DNA of 64,000 nucleotides from Prolixibacteraceae bacterium (GCA_029975525.1 JARKOX010000045.1:47490-111489); one strand, 5' to 3'; positions 26,063-34,875 are shown, counted from the stretch's first letter. Notes: a model not told the origin generated them from the letters alone. Made by a program: numbers and translations.

Positions 26063-26416
26063 ATGAAATTGAAAACAGTGATCCTGGGAGTAGTGATCCT
26101 TGCAGCGGCTACAACTACTGCTGCCGCCAGGGAGGGCAAAGCAGCCAAACCGGCAGAAGCCATGGTTACGCTGTCGGGCAAAGTAACCGACCAAAAAACC
26201 GGGGAAACCCTGACCGGTGTCAAAGTGGAAGTAAAAGAGACCGGCGTTTGCACCTACACCGATTTTGAGGGCGCCTACCAGCTGACCCTGCCCAAATCGG
26301 AAACTTACCAGCTGCGGTTCAACCTGGTTTCTTACCAGCCGGCCGTGACTGAAAAGATCAAAACCATCCCAACCGACGCCGTAAAAATCAATCAGGCATT
26401 AAACAGACTTCCATAG
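26063..26416 (+). CDS. Secreted carboxypeptidase-regulatory-like domain protein
   Basis: The 117-residue protein has a signal peptide (residues 1-21, ATTTAAA) and one CarboxypepD_reg-like beta-sandwich: VTLSGKVTDQKTGETLTGVK, YTDFEGAYQLTLP and a final hydrophobic strand. This domain normally forms the N-terminus of SusC/TonB receptors and many cell-surface proteins; here it is free-standing. The start at 26063 is preferred over one ten codons upstream because it lies at the head of the signal peptide and downstream of the likely promoter. Role unknown. Confidence 0.7.
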   Translation: MKLKTVILGVVILAAATTTAAAREGKAAKPAEAMVTLSGKVTDQKTGETLTGVKVEVKETGVCTYTDFEGAYQLTLPKSETYQLRFNLVSYQPAVTEKIKTIPTDAVKINQALNRLP

Positions 26417-26460
26417 AATCATTTCCCCGATTCTTTTCCTTTTGATCAGAATGTCTTCGC

Positions 26461-26489
26461 AAGGTTGTTCGTCCGGACAACCTTTTTTT
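26461..26489 (+). terminator. Rho-independent terminator
   Basis: AAGGTTGT (26461-26468) pairs with ACAACCTT (26477-26484), followed by a run of seven T. It ends the small secreted-domain gene. Confidence 0.85.
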
Positions 26490-26586
26490 CGTGCCGGCGG
26501 GTCGCCAAATGTAATTTTTGAACGGCATCGCATCCATTCTCTCACTTTTGAAGTAATTTCGTGGGAAAGATCAAACAGAAACATCA

Positions 26587-27171
26587 ATGGCAAAAATACA
26601 CTGGAAACCGGGCACCATGATCTACCCGTTGCCGGCCGTGATGGTCAGCTGCGGCGAATCGCCCGAAGAGTACAATATCCTCACCGTTTCATGGACCGGC
26701 ACCATCTGCAGCGACCCGCCGATGTGCTATATTTCGGTACGCCCCACCCGCTATTCCTACGGAATCCTCAAACGTACCGGCGAATTTGTGATCAACCTCA
26801 CCACCGAAAAGCTGGCCCGCGCAACCGACTGGTGCGGCTGCCGCTCGGGGCTCAAATACGACAAATGGAAAGAGATGGGGCTCACCCCGCTCCCCGGCCG
26901 GATCGTGAAAGCCCCCCTGATTGCCGAATCGCCGGTAAACATCGAATGTGTGGTAAAACAGATCATCGACCTGGGCGTGCACCACATGTTTATTGCCGAA
27001 GTGGTCAGCGTTACCGCCGATGACAGCTACATCGACGAAACCGGCGCATTCAGCCTGGCCAAAGCCCGCCCGCTGGTGTACAACCACGGTCACTATTTTG
27101 GACTGGGCAAAAAAATCGGGAAATTTGGCTGGTCGGTCGAAAAGAAAAAACGGAACAAAAAAGAGAAGTAA
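26587..27171 (+). CDS. Flavin reductase family protein
   Basis: The 194-residue protein is a flavin_reduct split barrel: PLPAVMVSCGESPEEYNILT, FVINLTTEKLARATDWCG and a C-terminal HYFGLGKKIGKFGWS characteristic of the archaeal/bacterial ferric- or flavin-reductase-like subgroup. It binds FMN and uses NAD(P)H or serves as a flavoprotein partner in the cytoplasm. Its C-terminus is strongly basic (KKKRNKKEK). It appears monocistronic. Confidence 0.85.
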   Translation: MAKIHWKPGTMIYPLPAVMVSCGESPEEYNILTVSWTGTICSDPPMCYISVRPTRYSYGILKRTGEFVINLTTEKLARATDWCGCRSGLKYDKWKEMGLTPLPGRIVKAPLIAESPVNIECVVKQIIDLGVHHMFIAEVVSVTADDSYIDETGAFSLAKARPLVYNHGHYFGLGKKIGKFGWSVEKKKRNKKEK

Positions 27172-27384
27172 CTTTTGGGGTTCTCTTCTCCCTGCTGAAT
27201 TAAGCCTTTTCATTTCACGGTTCAGTAACCTCGCTCCCGAATTTTTCGCCGGATCAATTGTAATAACCAGCGCCTGCATTTTACCCATTGGCTGTGTCTG
27301 GGGCAAAAACAGAGAAGGTTCTTTGCCGAAAATTCCTGCTTTTAACCTGAAATCCGTAATCTTGCAACCTAAAATCATTCGACA

Positions 27385-29472
27385 ATGAAACAAGTTTTAT
27401 TATTAACGCTGCTATTTATGAATACAGAAATACTGTTGGCCCAACACAATCCGTTGTTGCAGCCTTTTACGTCGCCGCACGAAACGGCCCCGTTCCACCT
27501 GATCCAAAACGAGCACTTCCTGCCGGCACTGAAGACGGCCATGGAACAGGGAAGAGCCGAAATTGACGCCATTACGGACAATCCGCAGGCTCCCTCCTTC
27601 GAAAACACCATCGAAGCGATCGACCGCTCGGGAAGATTACTGAGCCGGGTGGCCGGCGTTTTTTTCAACCTGCTCGGTTCGGAAACCAACGACCAGCTCC
27701 AGCAGGTTGCCCAGGAGGTGTCGCCGCTGCTCACCCAGTATCGCAACGACATCACCCTCAATGCCGCCCTCTTCAAACGGGTAAAATCGGTTTACGACAA
27801 CCGCGGAAAACTGAAACTCACCCCTGAACAACAAATGCTGCTCGAAGAGGTCTACACGCAGTTTGTGAGACAGGGCGCCAACCTTTCGGACGAACAAAAA
27901 GCCAAATTCCGCGAAATCAGTACCGAATTATCGGTGCTTTCACTCAACTTCGGCGATAACGTACTGAAAGAGACCAACCAGTATGAAAAGCTGGTTACCG
28001 ATAAAAACCTGCTGGCCGGAATTCCCGAAAGCCTGCTTGAAGCCGCCGCCGCCAAAGCCAAAAGCCGGAATAAAGAGGGCTGGATGTTCGACATCTCAGC
28101 GCCTGTTTACATGGCTTTTATGAAATCGGCCGATAACCGCAACCTGCGCAAAGAGCTCTATTTTGCCTACAACTCCAAATCTTTTAAAGGCGACGAATCC
28201 GACAACCAGGAAACTGTTAAACGGATAACCGAACTGCGCTTGCAGCTGGCCAACCTGCTGGGATACAACACCTACGCCGATTATGTACTCGAACGGACGA
28301 TGGCGGCCAATACAACCCAGGTTTACAAACTGCTCAACGAGCTCTACAACGCCTCGGCACCGGTGGCCAAAAAAGAGAAGGAAGAAGTGCTGGCGTTTGC
28401 CCGAACGCTTGGTTTTCAGGAGGAGCTGATGCCCTGGGACTGGTCTTATTATGCTGAAAAACTGAAAGAAAAAAAGTTCGACCTGAATGACGAAATGCTG
28501 AAACCCTATTTCGAACTGAACCGGGTTATCGACGGGGTGTTTGGCCTGGCCACCGAACTCTACGGCCTCACCTTCCAACTGAACAAAGCGATTCCGGTTT
28601 ACCATCCCGACGTGCTTCCCTACGAAGTTTTCGACCGCGACGGGAAATTCCTGTCGGTTCTCTACGCCGATTTTCACCCGCGTGCAGGAAAACGCGGCGG
28701 CGCCTGGATGAACGACTTCAAACCACAGTGGAAAGAAAACGGCACCGACTCACGCCCGCACATCACCATTGTGATGAATTTTACGCAACCCACCGAAACC
28801 AAACCGGCCCTGCTCACCTTTTACGAAATGGAAACTTTCCTGCATGAGTTTGGCCACGCCCTTCACGGCATACTGGCCAACTCAACCTATTCCACCCTCT
28901 CGGGAACCAGTGTGTACCGTGATTTTGTGGAACTTCCCTCGCAGATCATGGAAAACTGGGCCGTCGAAAAAGCTTTCCTCGACCGTTTTGCTGTGCATTA
29001 CCAAACCGGCGAAAAAATTCCTGCCGAATTGGTGAAAAAAATCAAAGATTCAGAAAATTTCCTGGCCGGATATGCCAGCATGCGCCAGCTCAGCTTCGGC
29101 TTTCTTGACATGGCCTGGCACACCCTCGAAAAACCCTACACCGGCGCCGTGAAAGAATTTGAAGAGAGAGCCTGGCACAAAACACAGATTTTTCCCCGCA
29201 TCGAAGGGGTTTGCCAGAGTGTGGCCTTTTCGCACCTGTTTGCCGGAGGTTATGCCGCCGGTTATTACAGCTACAAATGGGCCGAAGTGCTGGATGCCGA
29301 CGCCTTCAGCCTCTTCAGGCAGCGCGGGATTTTCGATAAGACGACCGCCGAATCGTTCCGGAAAAATATTCTGGAAAAAGGGGGAACCGAACATCCGATG
29401 GAGCTTTACAAACGGTTCCGCGGACAGGAGCCAACCGTGGATGCCCTGCTCGAACGCAGCGGAATGAAATAA
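27385..29472 (+). CDS. Exported M3-family oligopeptidase (Dcp/OpdA-like)
   Basis: The 695-residue zinc metallopeptidase has a signal peptide (residues 1-19) and the M3 active site HEFGHALHG, with a downstream Glu in the PSQIMENWA helix. The C-terminal block includes YAAGYYSYKWAEVLDADAF, as in peptidyl-dipeptidase Dcp. It cuts short peptides in the periplasm, releasing dipeptides if Dcp-like. The product could feed the POT transporter elsewhere in this window (weak inference). A perfect terminator follows. Confidence 0.92.
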   Translation: MKQVLLLTLLFMNTEILLAQHNPLLQPFTSPHETAPFHLIQNEHFLPALKTAMEQGRAEIDAITDNPQAPSFENTIEAIDRSGRLLSRVAGVFFNLLGSETNDQLQQVAQEVSPLLTQYRNDITLNAALFKRVKSVYDNRGKLKLTPEQQMLLEEVYTQFVRQGANLSDEQKAKFREISTELSVLSLNFGDNVLKETNQYEKLVTDKNLLAGIPESLLEAAAAKAKSRNKEGWMFDISAPVYMAFMKSADNRNLRKELYFAYNSKSFKGDESDNQETVKRITELRLQLANLLGYNTYADYVLERTMAANTTQVYKLLNELYNASAPVAKKEKEEVLAFARTLGFQEELMPWDWSYYAEKLKEKKFDLNDEMLKPYFELNRVIDGVFGLATELYGLTFQLNKAIPVYHPDVLPYEVFDRDGKFLSVLYADFHPRAGKRGGAWMNDFKPQWKENGTDSRPHITIVMNFTQPTETKPALLTFYEMETFLHEFGHALHGILANSTYSTLSGTSVYRDFVELPSQIMENWAVEKAFLDRFAVHYQTGEKIPAELVKKIKDSENFLAGYASMRQLSFGFLDMAWHTLEKPYTGAVKEFEERAWHKTQIFPRIEGVCQSVAFSHLFAGGYAAGYYSYKWAEVLDADAFSLFRQRGIFDKTTAESFRKNILEKGGTEHPMELYKRFRGQEPTVDALLERSGMK

Positions 29473-29487
29473 CCGGCAATGTCCAAT

Positions 29488-29531
29488 AAAAAGAGACAGG
29501 ACACTCCACTCCGGGTGCCCTGTCTCTTTTT
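29488..29531. terminator. Bidirectional rho-independent terminator
   Basis: A 13-bp perfect stem (AAAAAGAGACAGG, 29488-29500, with CCTGTCTCTTTTT, 29519-29531) lies between the M3 peptidase and the convergent MBL gene, with A/T tracts on both sides. Confidence 0.9.
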
Positions 29532-29555
29532 CTGCTCGTTTGGTCTTCGCCTGTC

Positions 29556-30290
29556 CTATTGCAGCTTCCGGATCCTCACCTCCATATCCTTTTCGCCGGC
29601 CAGCAATTTTACCAGTTCGGCCGGATCGGTATTTCCAAAATGGTAGGGATACAAAATCTTCGGATGAAAAGCCCTGGCAGCGTCGGCGACCATTGCGGGA
29701 GTCATGGTATAAGGCAGGTTCATGGGTAAAAAGGCCACGGTAATATTTTTAAGCGCTTTCATTTCGGGGATGTTTTCCGTATCGCCGGCAACATAAACCC
29801 GTGTCCCGTCAAAGTCCAGGATATATCCGTTCCCTTCTCCTTTGGGATGAAACGGTGCTCCGTTCGGACGTTTGTGCACGATATTATACGCCGGCACCGC
29901 TTCCACTTCAATCCCGGCGGCGCGGACTGTCTCTCCGTTTTTCAAAACTTTACCCTCCGGACAACCCGCCTGACACACCTCCGCCATCCAAATTTCCGTG
30001 TTCTCTTTTTTGATTTTCGCGATGGCGGCACCATCCAGGTGATCGCCGTGCTGATGGGTAACCAGGATCAGGTCAGCCTTCGGAAGTTTTGCATAATCGG
30101 CATATTGCCCCACCGGATCGATGTGGACAACTTTTCCGCCGTATTCCATCATAAGGGTTCCGTGGCCAATAAAGGTGAGCACCAGCTCGCCTTTGTCCGT
30201 CCGGATCACATCTTTTTCGAAACCGGCAGCAAATGATTTAAAACCAAAAGTCAGCAGGATCATGATCAGAATTGTTTTGCCGTTTTTCAT
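29556..30290 (-). CDS. Exported MBL-fold metal-dependent hydrolase (UlaG-like)
   Basis: The 244-residue protein has a signal peptide (residues 1-21, FKSFA) and the metallo-beta-lactamase fold: LTFIGHGTLMMEYGG, the THQHGDHLDG metal motif, VYVAGDTEN and a C-terminal LYPYHFG histidine. This is the UlaG-like beta-lactamase_2 subgroup. It would sit in the periplasm; substrate unknown. The aldo/keto reductase gene is 45 bases upstream on the same strand. Confidence 0.8.
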   Translation of the reverse strand: MKNGKTILIMILLTFGFKSFAAGFEKDVIRTDKGELVLTFIGHGTLMMEYGGKVVHIDPVGQYADYAKLPKADLILVTHQHGDHLDGAAIAKIKKENTEIWMAEVCQAGCPEGKVLKNGETVRAAGIEVEAVPAYNIVHKRPNGAPFHPKGEGNGYILDFDGTRVYVAGDTENIPEMKALKNITVAFLPMNLPYTMTPAMVADAARAFHPKILYPYHFGNTDPAELVKLLAGEKDMEVRIRKLQ

Positions 30291-30335
30291 CTTTCAGCCT
30301 TTTGAGTTCATCTTTCAGCTACAAAACCGACGCGG

Positions 30336-31382
30336 TCAGGCACCAAGGTCCCACCGGCGGAAATAGAGTCCTTGCCTGACAATAGGCAATGTTTTGTATT
30401 CAATTTCTTCCATTTGCGCCTGGCTCAACGGAGAAAATTCCGAAGCGATCCGGACGTTCTCTTCGATCTGTTCAACCGTGTCCACGCCGATGATGGTTGT
30501 ACTCACGGGCAGACTCATGTTGTAGGTCAGCGCCTCTTTGATAGAGATCGTCCCCGGCTTGGGAGTCCGCAGGCGTTCGGGCTGTTCTTCCAGCGGCGGC
30601 GGGGTCCAGCATGCAAGCATCCTGCCGCGGGTGGCCACTTTCATGCCAATAATGGCCATGCCTAACTTTTGCGCTTCGGGCAGCAGGTAGTTTTTAAAGC
30701 TGAGATAATGGACATCCGCTGCATTGACAGCCATCAGGATCGAGTCGAAAGGATAGCGGCGAATCGCTTCGGCAAGCACAACCGGCTCAAAATGGCCGGT
30801 AATCCCGACATTTCTGACGATTCCTTCGGCCCGGGCCTTTTCCATGGCTTTGATGGCGCCGTCTGCCGCAAAAATCTGGTCAACCTGCTCCTGCCGCTGC
30901 ACATTGTGTAATTGCCAAAGATCGAGATGGTCGGTTTGCAAACTTTTCAGGCTCTCTTCGAGCAGCCGCATCGACCCGTCGTAGGTGCGGTCGTGGGTTT
31001 TGGTAGCCAGGAAAACCTCACGCCGGCGGCTTTTCATTACCCTCCCGATATTCTTCTGGCTGACCCCGCCCCCGTAGGAAGCGGCCGTGTCGATGTAATT
31101 AATTCCAAGGTCAATCGCCCGGTTGATAATTTTCTCGGAGAGCTCTTCCCGTCCGGCAATTTCGAGCGTGGCTTGTCCGCCCAGGCTCAAGATGCCCACT
31201 TTGTAGCCGGTTTTCCCCAATGAGCGGGTCGGCATCGCCTGAAAGGTGCGTTCATTGTAGGGATGTTCCCGGCTGGTTTGCCCGGCCGCCGACGATATTC
31301 CGTTTTCGGCGGCCACCGATTTGCCGGTCGCAACGGCCGCCGCCGCAGCCAGTCCGGTTCCTAAAAAATTTCTTCTATCCAT
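30336..31382 (-). CDS. Tat-exported aldo/keto reductase
   Basis: The 348-residue protein begins with a twin-arginine signal (MDRRNFLGTGLAAAAA). The AKR TIM barrel follows: GYKVGILSLGGQATL, GINYIDTAASYGG with the Asp and Tyr of the catalytic tetrad, FLATKTHDRTYDG with Lys, and DHLDLWQLHNV with His. Most AKRs are cytoplasmic NADPH enzymes, so Tat export implies use of a pre-bound cofactor or another role. It forms a likely two-gene unit with the MBL hydrolase. Confidence 0.82.
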   Translation of the reverse strand: MDRRNFLGTGLAAAAAVATGKSVAAENGISSAAGQTSREHPYNERTFQAMPTRSLGKTGYKVGILSLGGQATLEIAGREELSEKIINRAIDLGINYIDTAASYGGGVSQKNIGRVMKSRRREVFLATKTHDRTYDGSMRLLEESLKSLQTDHLDLWQLHNVQRQEQVDQIFAADGAIKAMEKARAEGIVRNVGITGHFEPVVLAEAIRRYPFDSILMAVNAADVHYLSFKNYLLPEAQKLGMAIIGMKVATRGRMLACWTPPPLEEQPERLRTPKPGTISIKEALTYNMSLPVSTTIIGVDTVEQIEENVRIASEFSPLSQAQMEEIEYKTLPIVRQGLYFRRWDLGA

Positions 31383-31567
31383 GATTTTAATTTTATTCGT
31401 TCTGCGTCATCGCGTTGGTCCTCTGAAATTTAAGAAAAAAGAGAAAGTTAAGGCATTTTTTTAACGGCGAAACCGGTGATTTGTTTATAAAAAAAGAAAA
31501 CCACCGCACTACCTTGCTGTCATTCAGAATTATTTTTGAAACTCCTTGCCCTGAAAGCGGAAATTCC

Positions 31568-31575
31568 TATTTTTG
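31568..31575 (+). promoter_or_regulatory. Promoter of tRNA-Arg
   Basis: TATTTTTG matches the -7 consensus, with CTTG 19 bases upstream as a one-mismatch -33 box. The tRNA 5' end is 15 bases downstream. Confidence 0.6.
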
Positions 31576-31589
31576 CACTCCTGTTTTAC

Positions 31590-31664
31590 GGCCTCATAGT
31601 TCAACGGATAGAACGACAGTTTCCTAAACTGTAAATCCAGGTTCGATTCCCGGTGGGGCTACCA
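31590..31664 (+). tRNA. tRNA-Arg, anticodon CCT
   Basis: The cloverleaf folds by hand. Acceptor arm GGCCTCA pairs with TGGGGCT, with G-T pairs at 1-72 and 5-68. D-arm stem is GTTC/GAAC. The anticodon stem ACAGT/ACTGT holds loop TTCCTAA, giving anticodon CCT at 31623-31625, which reads AGG. T-loop is TTCGATT, with one A-C mismatch in its stem. The 3' CCA is encoded. A terminator follows directly. Confidence 0.95.
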
Positions 31665-31667
31665 ACC

Positions 31668-31702
31668 AAAAGCTCTGTAAAACTAGTTTTTACAGAGCTT
31701 TG
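31668..31702 (+). terminator. Terminator after tRNA-Arg
   Basis: AAAGCTCTGTAAAA pairs with TTTTTACAGAGCTTT across a very short CTAG loop, four bases after the tRNA CCA. No further T run beyond the stem. Confidence 0.8.
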
Positions 31703-31766
31703 TTATTTCATGCAGCGCCCCTCCGGCGAGGGTTGCCGTTTTTAGTTTCCGGGCCGGCAGCCGGGA

Positions 31767-32855
31767 TCAGACATAATTTTCTCCCTTTTCGAGCCGCACG
31801 TCGCTAACAAACTGACGGATCTGCTGCTCATCTTCGCGCCGGCACACCAGCAGCGTGTTGTTCGACTCCACCACAATATAGCCGTCGAGACCCTGCAAAA
31901 CGGCAATCTTTTCGTTGGGCAGGTTGACAATACAGTTCCGGGTATCATAGGTGAGGATATTGGCGCCGCTGATCACATTTCCGTGTTCGTCCTTATCCTT
32001 GTTTTCATAGAGCGATCCCCAGGTTCCCAGGTCGCTCCAGCCAAAATCGGCCGTCAGCACAAACACGTTGTCCGACTTCTCCATAATCCCATAGTCGATG
32101 GAAATGCCCATACATTCCGAATAAATTTTGTTGATGAAGGCTGTTTCATCGGGCGTGTTGTAAAGATGTTCGCCCTGCGAAAACAGGAGCGCCACTTCGG
32201 GGAGGTATTTATCGAAAGCTGCAAGAATGGAGGGAAGCGACCAGAGAAAAATTCCGGAGTTCCAGAAAAATTCGCCGCTTTCGAGAAAGATTTCGGCCAT
32301 TTTCAGGTCCGGTTTTTCGGTAAAAGTTTTTACCTGGAACAGGTTTGTCAGCTCGTCAAAACTGGCCTGGTCGCCCACCTGGATATAGCCGTAACCGGTT
32401 TCGGGCCGGCTGGGTTTGATACCCAGGGTGAGCAGCGCATTGTTTTCCGAAACAAACTGCAGCCCGTTACGGATCTGTTTCAAAAACTCTTCCTCTTTCA
32501 GAATGAGATGATCGGAAGGGGCCACAATCAGCCGGGCCCGGGGGTTGAACGTTTTAATCTTGTTGGCGGCGTAGGCAATGCAGGGGGCCGTATTCCGGCG
32601 CAGCGGCTCCGACAGGATCTGGTCGCAGCGCAACTCCGGAAGCTGCTCTTTTACCAGGTTTTTGTAATCCACACTGGTTACAACATAGAAATTCTCTTTG
32701 GGAACGATCTTTGAAAATCGGTCGAAAGTTTGTTGCAGAAAGGTTCTTCCGGTTCCCAAAATGTCGAGAAACTGTTTCGGCATGGTTTTACGGCTGAGCG
32801 GCCAGAAGCGGGAACCGATCCCCCCGGCCATTATTACACAGTAAGTATTGTTCAT
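31767..32855 (-). CDS. manC: Mannose-1-phosphate guanylyltransferase
   Basis: The 362-residue nucleotidyltransferase makes GDP-mannose from mannose-1-phosphate and GTP for surface glycans. It has the pyrophosphorylase signature VIMAGGIGSRFWPLSR, MPKQFLDI, the EPLRRNTAPCI segment and FWNSGIFLW. The length matches the short form without the C-terminal isomerase domain of bifunctional AlgA/ManC. It is monocistronic. Confidence 0.93.
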   Translation of the reverse strand: MNNTYCVIMAGGIGSRFWPLSRKTMPKQFLDILGTGRTFLQQTFDRFSKIVPKENFYVVTSVDYKNLVKEQLPELRCDQILSEPLRRNTAPCIAYAANKIKTFNPRARLIVAPSDHLILKEEEFLKQIRNGLQFVSENNALLTLGIKPSRPETGYGYIQVGDQASFDELTNLFQVKTFTEKPDLKMAEIFLESGEFFWNSGIFLWSLPSILAAFDKYLPEVALLFSQGEHLYNTPDETAFINKIYSECMGISIDYGIMEKSDNVFVLTADFGWSDLGTWGSLYENKDKDEHGNVISGANILTYDTRNCIVNLPNEKIAVLQGLDGYIVVESNNTLLVCRREDEQQIRQFVSDVRLEKGENYV

Positions 32856-32958
32856 GTCTTAGCTTTTAAGCGGTCAAGTCAAATATATCCTTTTTTTGAT
32901 GAGATGTGAATTAAAAATGTCACCTGTCGGCCCGAATTGTTAAACCTTGCCGGCAAAG

Positions 32959-32990
32959 TTTCCGAAACGGTGATTAAGTTTGTAATTTTA
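32959..32990 (+). promoter_or_regulatory. Candidate promoter upstream of the mlaE leader
   Basis: TTTC (32959-32962) and TAATTTTA (32983-32990) are spaced 20 bases apart, each one mismatch from the Bacteroidota -33 and -7 consensus. The predicted start near 32997-33000 coincides with the first base of the structured segment described at 33004. Confidence 0.4.
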
Positions 32991-33003
32991 AGCGCAAAAC
33001 GAA

Positions 33004-33132
33004 ATGTGCGGAATCAGGAGCCAGCAAAACCCCGCCGGCAGGTTAGTTTTAGGCAACCTGCCCAGTGTGCACCGGTGCCGCACAGGTCTTAAAAAAACGG
33101 AAGTATTTCCGGATATACAAACTGGTTATTAA
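33004..33132 (+). other. Possible structured leader RNA or 42-codon leader ORF before mlaE
   Basis: TGTGCGG (33005-33011) is perfectly complementary to CCGCACA (33078-33084). Inside, GGCAGGTT (33037-33044) pairs with AACCTGCC (33055-33062), and TGTGC/GCACA (33066-33070, 33080-33084) offers an alternative to the outer stem. GGTCTTAAAAAAAC follows. No known riboswitch core was recognised. The same stretch also holds an ATG-to-TAA frame of 42 codons (33004-33132) ending 20 bases before the mlaE start, with no recognisable domain. Either reading is possible. Confidence 0.35.
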
Positions 33133-33152
33133 AAATTTACAACGATTCAACA

Positions 33153-33893
33153 GTGAAATTTCTGTTTCATGTGGGCCGCTACTTCTGGATGTTGGGAAAA
33201 GTTTTCACCCGGCCCGAACGACATAAAATCTACATTCGCCAGCTATTCAACGAAATTGAGGCGCTCGGACTTAATTCGGTTGGGATTGTGGTGATCATCT
33301 CCGTTTTTATCGGCGGAATTATGACCATCCAGCTGGCCTACAACCTGGTTAACCCGCTCTACCCGACGACCATTATCGGCCTGGGAACCCGCGACACCCT
33401 GATTCTCGAATTCTCTTCCACCATGCTGGCCCTGATCCTGGCCGGAAAGATCGGCTCGAACATCACCTCCGAAATTGGGAGTATGAAAGTGACCGAACAG
33501 ATCGACTCGCTTGAAATTATGGGGATCAACTCGGCCAACTACCTCATCCTCCCGAAAATTGTGGCGGTGGTGTTTATCTTCCCGTTCCTTTTTATCCTGA
33601 GCGTATTTTTTGGGTTACTGGGCGGCCTGTTTGTCGGCCCCACTGTGGGAGTTGTTACCGTCACCGAATACATCGACGGGATCCGATACATGTTTGTTCC
33701 CTATTACATCACCTTCTCCGTGATCAAATCGCTGGTATTTGGTTTTTTGGTGGCCTCGGTGCCGGCCTACTTCGGCTACTTTGTGCAGGGTGGCGCCCTC
33801 GAGGTGGGCAAGGCCAGCACGCAGGCCGTGGTCAGTACCAACATCCTGATCTTACTTTTTGACCTGATATTAACCCGATTGTTACTTGCATGA
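33153..33893 (+). CDS. mlaE: MlaE-family ABC transporter permease
   Basis: The 246-residue inner-membrane protein has five or six hydrophobic segments and the MlaE/TrbK family core: GIVVIISVFIGGIMTIQLAYN, LGTRDTLILEFSSTMLALILAGKIGS and EIGSMKVTEQIDSLEIMGIN. It is the permease of a lipid-trafficking ABC system that maintains outer-membrane asymmetry. The start is GTG, supported by alignment with the N-terminal KFLFHVGRYFWMLGK region usual in Bacteroidota. The next gene overlaps by four bases (ATGA). Confidence 0.9.
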   Translation: MKFLFHVGRYFWMLGKVFTRPERHKIYIRQLFNEIEALGLNSVGIVVIISVFIGGIMTIQLAYNLVNPLYPTTIIGLGTRDTLILEFSSTMLALILAGKIGSNITSEIGSMKVTEQIDSLEIMGINSANYLILPKIVAVVFIFPFLFILSVFFGLLGGLFVGPTVGVVTVTEYIDGIRYMFVPYYITFSVIKSLVFGFLVASVPAYFGYFVQGGALEVGKASTQAVVSTNILILLFDLILTRLLLA

Positions 33894-34657
33894 TTGAAGC
33901 CAGAAATATTACCAAACAGTTTGACGGCACAACGGTCCTGAAAAACATCTCCGCCGAATTTCAGCCCGGCCAGACCAACCTGATTATCGGACGCAGCGGA
34001 TCGGGAAAAACGGTTTTGCTGAAGTGTATCCTCGGGCTCTATGAAGCCGACGAAGGGACAATTTTTTACGACGGCCGGAATTTCACCGACATGTCGCAAA
34101 AAGAGCGCAAGAACCTCCGGCGCGAAGTGGGAATGGTTTTCCAGGGCGGGGCGCTGTTCGACAGCCTTTCGGTAGAACAAAACATCCGGTTTCCGCTCGA
34201 CATGTTCACCAATTTCAGCAACCGCGAAAAACAGGACCGCGTCGATTTTTGCCTCGAACGAGTTAATATCCCCAACACCAACAAGCTGTTTCCCTCCGAA
34301 ATCAGCGGCGGGATGCAGAAACGGGTGGCCATTGCACGGGCGATCGCGTTAAACCCGCGCTACCTGTTTTGCGACGAACCCAACTCGGGCCTCGACCCCG
34401 AAACAGCCACCGTCATCGACAACCTCATCCAGTCGCTGACCAAAGAGTTTAACATGACCACCATTATCAACACCCACGACATGAATTCGGTGATCGAAAT
34501 CGGCGAAAAAGTCCTCTTCATCCACCAGGGCGAAAAGTGCTGGGAAGGGTCGAAACACACCATCCTCGACTCGGGAAACCAGACCCTCGAAGATTTTATT
34601 TTTGCCAACAAACTTTATGCACAGATGAAAAAGGCACACACCGGAAATCCCCGGTAA
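33890..34657 (+). CDS. mlaF: MlaF-type ABC transporter ATP-binding protein
   Basis: The 255-residue ATPase partners the MlaE permease. It has Walker A IIGRSGSGKTVLL, the signature SGGMQKRVAIARA and Walker B FCDEPNSGLDPET, where Asn in place of Thr after EP is characteristic of MlaF-like proteins. It energises phospholipid movement between the inner and outer membranes. The MCE-domain partner MlaD and the other Mla components are not next to it. Confidence 0.92.
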   Translation: MIEARNITKQFDGTTVLKNISAEFQPGQTNLIIGRSGSGKTVLLKCILGLYEADEGTIFYDGRNFTDMSQKERKNLRREVGMVFQGGALFDSLSVEQNIRFPLDMFTNFSNREKQDRVDFCLERVNIPNTNKLFPSEISGGMQKRVAIARAIALNPRYLFCDEPNSGLDPETATVIDNLIQSLTKEFNMTTIINTHDMNSVIEIGEKVLFIHQGEKCWEGSKHTILDSGNQTLEDFIFANKLYAQMKKAHTGNPR

Positions 34658-34780
34658 AAACGTAAAAAAACTCCTTTCAAAACCCCGATTTTTCAACGAA
34701 ATGCGGGTTTTCAGCCCCACCCTTTTTCCAACAAAAGTTGTTGAAAAAAAGAGAGATATCCTATCCATTACATTTTTACC

Positions 34781-34788
34781 TATTTTTG
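34781..34788 (+). promoter_or_regulatory. -7 promoter box of speA
   Basis: TATTTTTG matches TAnnTTTG. A start site near 34795 would leave a leader of about 80 bases. The -33 region (TATC at 20 bases) is a poor match. Confidence 0.45.
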
Positions 34789-34798
34789 CGATGCCGTA

Positions 34799-34839
34799 AC
34801 TGTTTGGAACAGTCGGGCAGGGCCGGAATGCATCGGCCC
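34799..34839 (+). promoter_or_regulatory. Two consecutive hairpins in the speA leader
   Basis: ACTGTT (34799-34804) pairs with AACAGT (34808-34813) around a 3-nt loop. GGGCCG (34820-34825) pairs perfectly with CGGCCC (34834-34839) around an 8-nt loop. Both fall at the very start of the predicted transcript. No known riboswitch is recognised. Confidence 0.4.
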
Positions 34840-34875
34840 GAACTTAGTCAATTAACCTGTTTAACAGCTATTTAA

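Noticed and set aside
33004-33084. Possible 4.5S/SRP RNA
   Set aside because: The apical GGAA tetraloop with its conserved CAGG/AGCA internal loop is absent, so the SRP reading was dropped in favour of an unknown structured leader.
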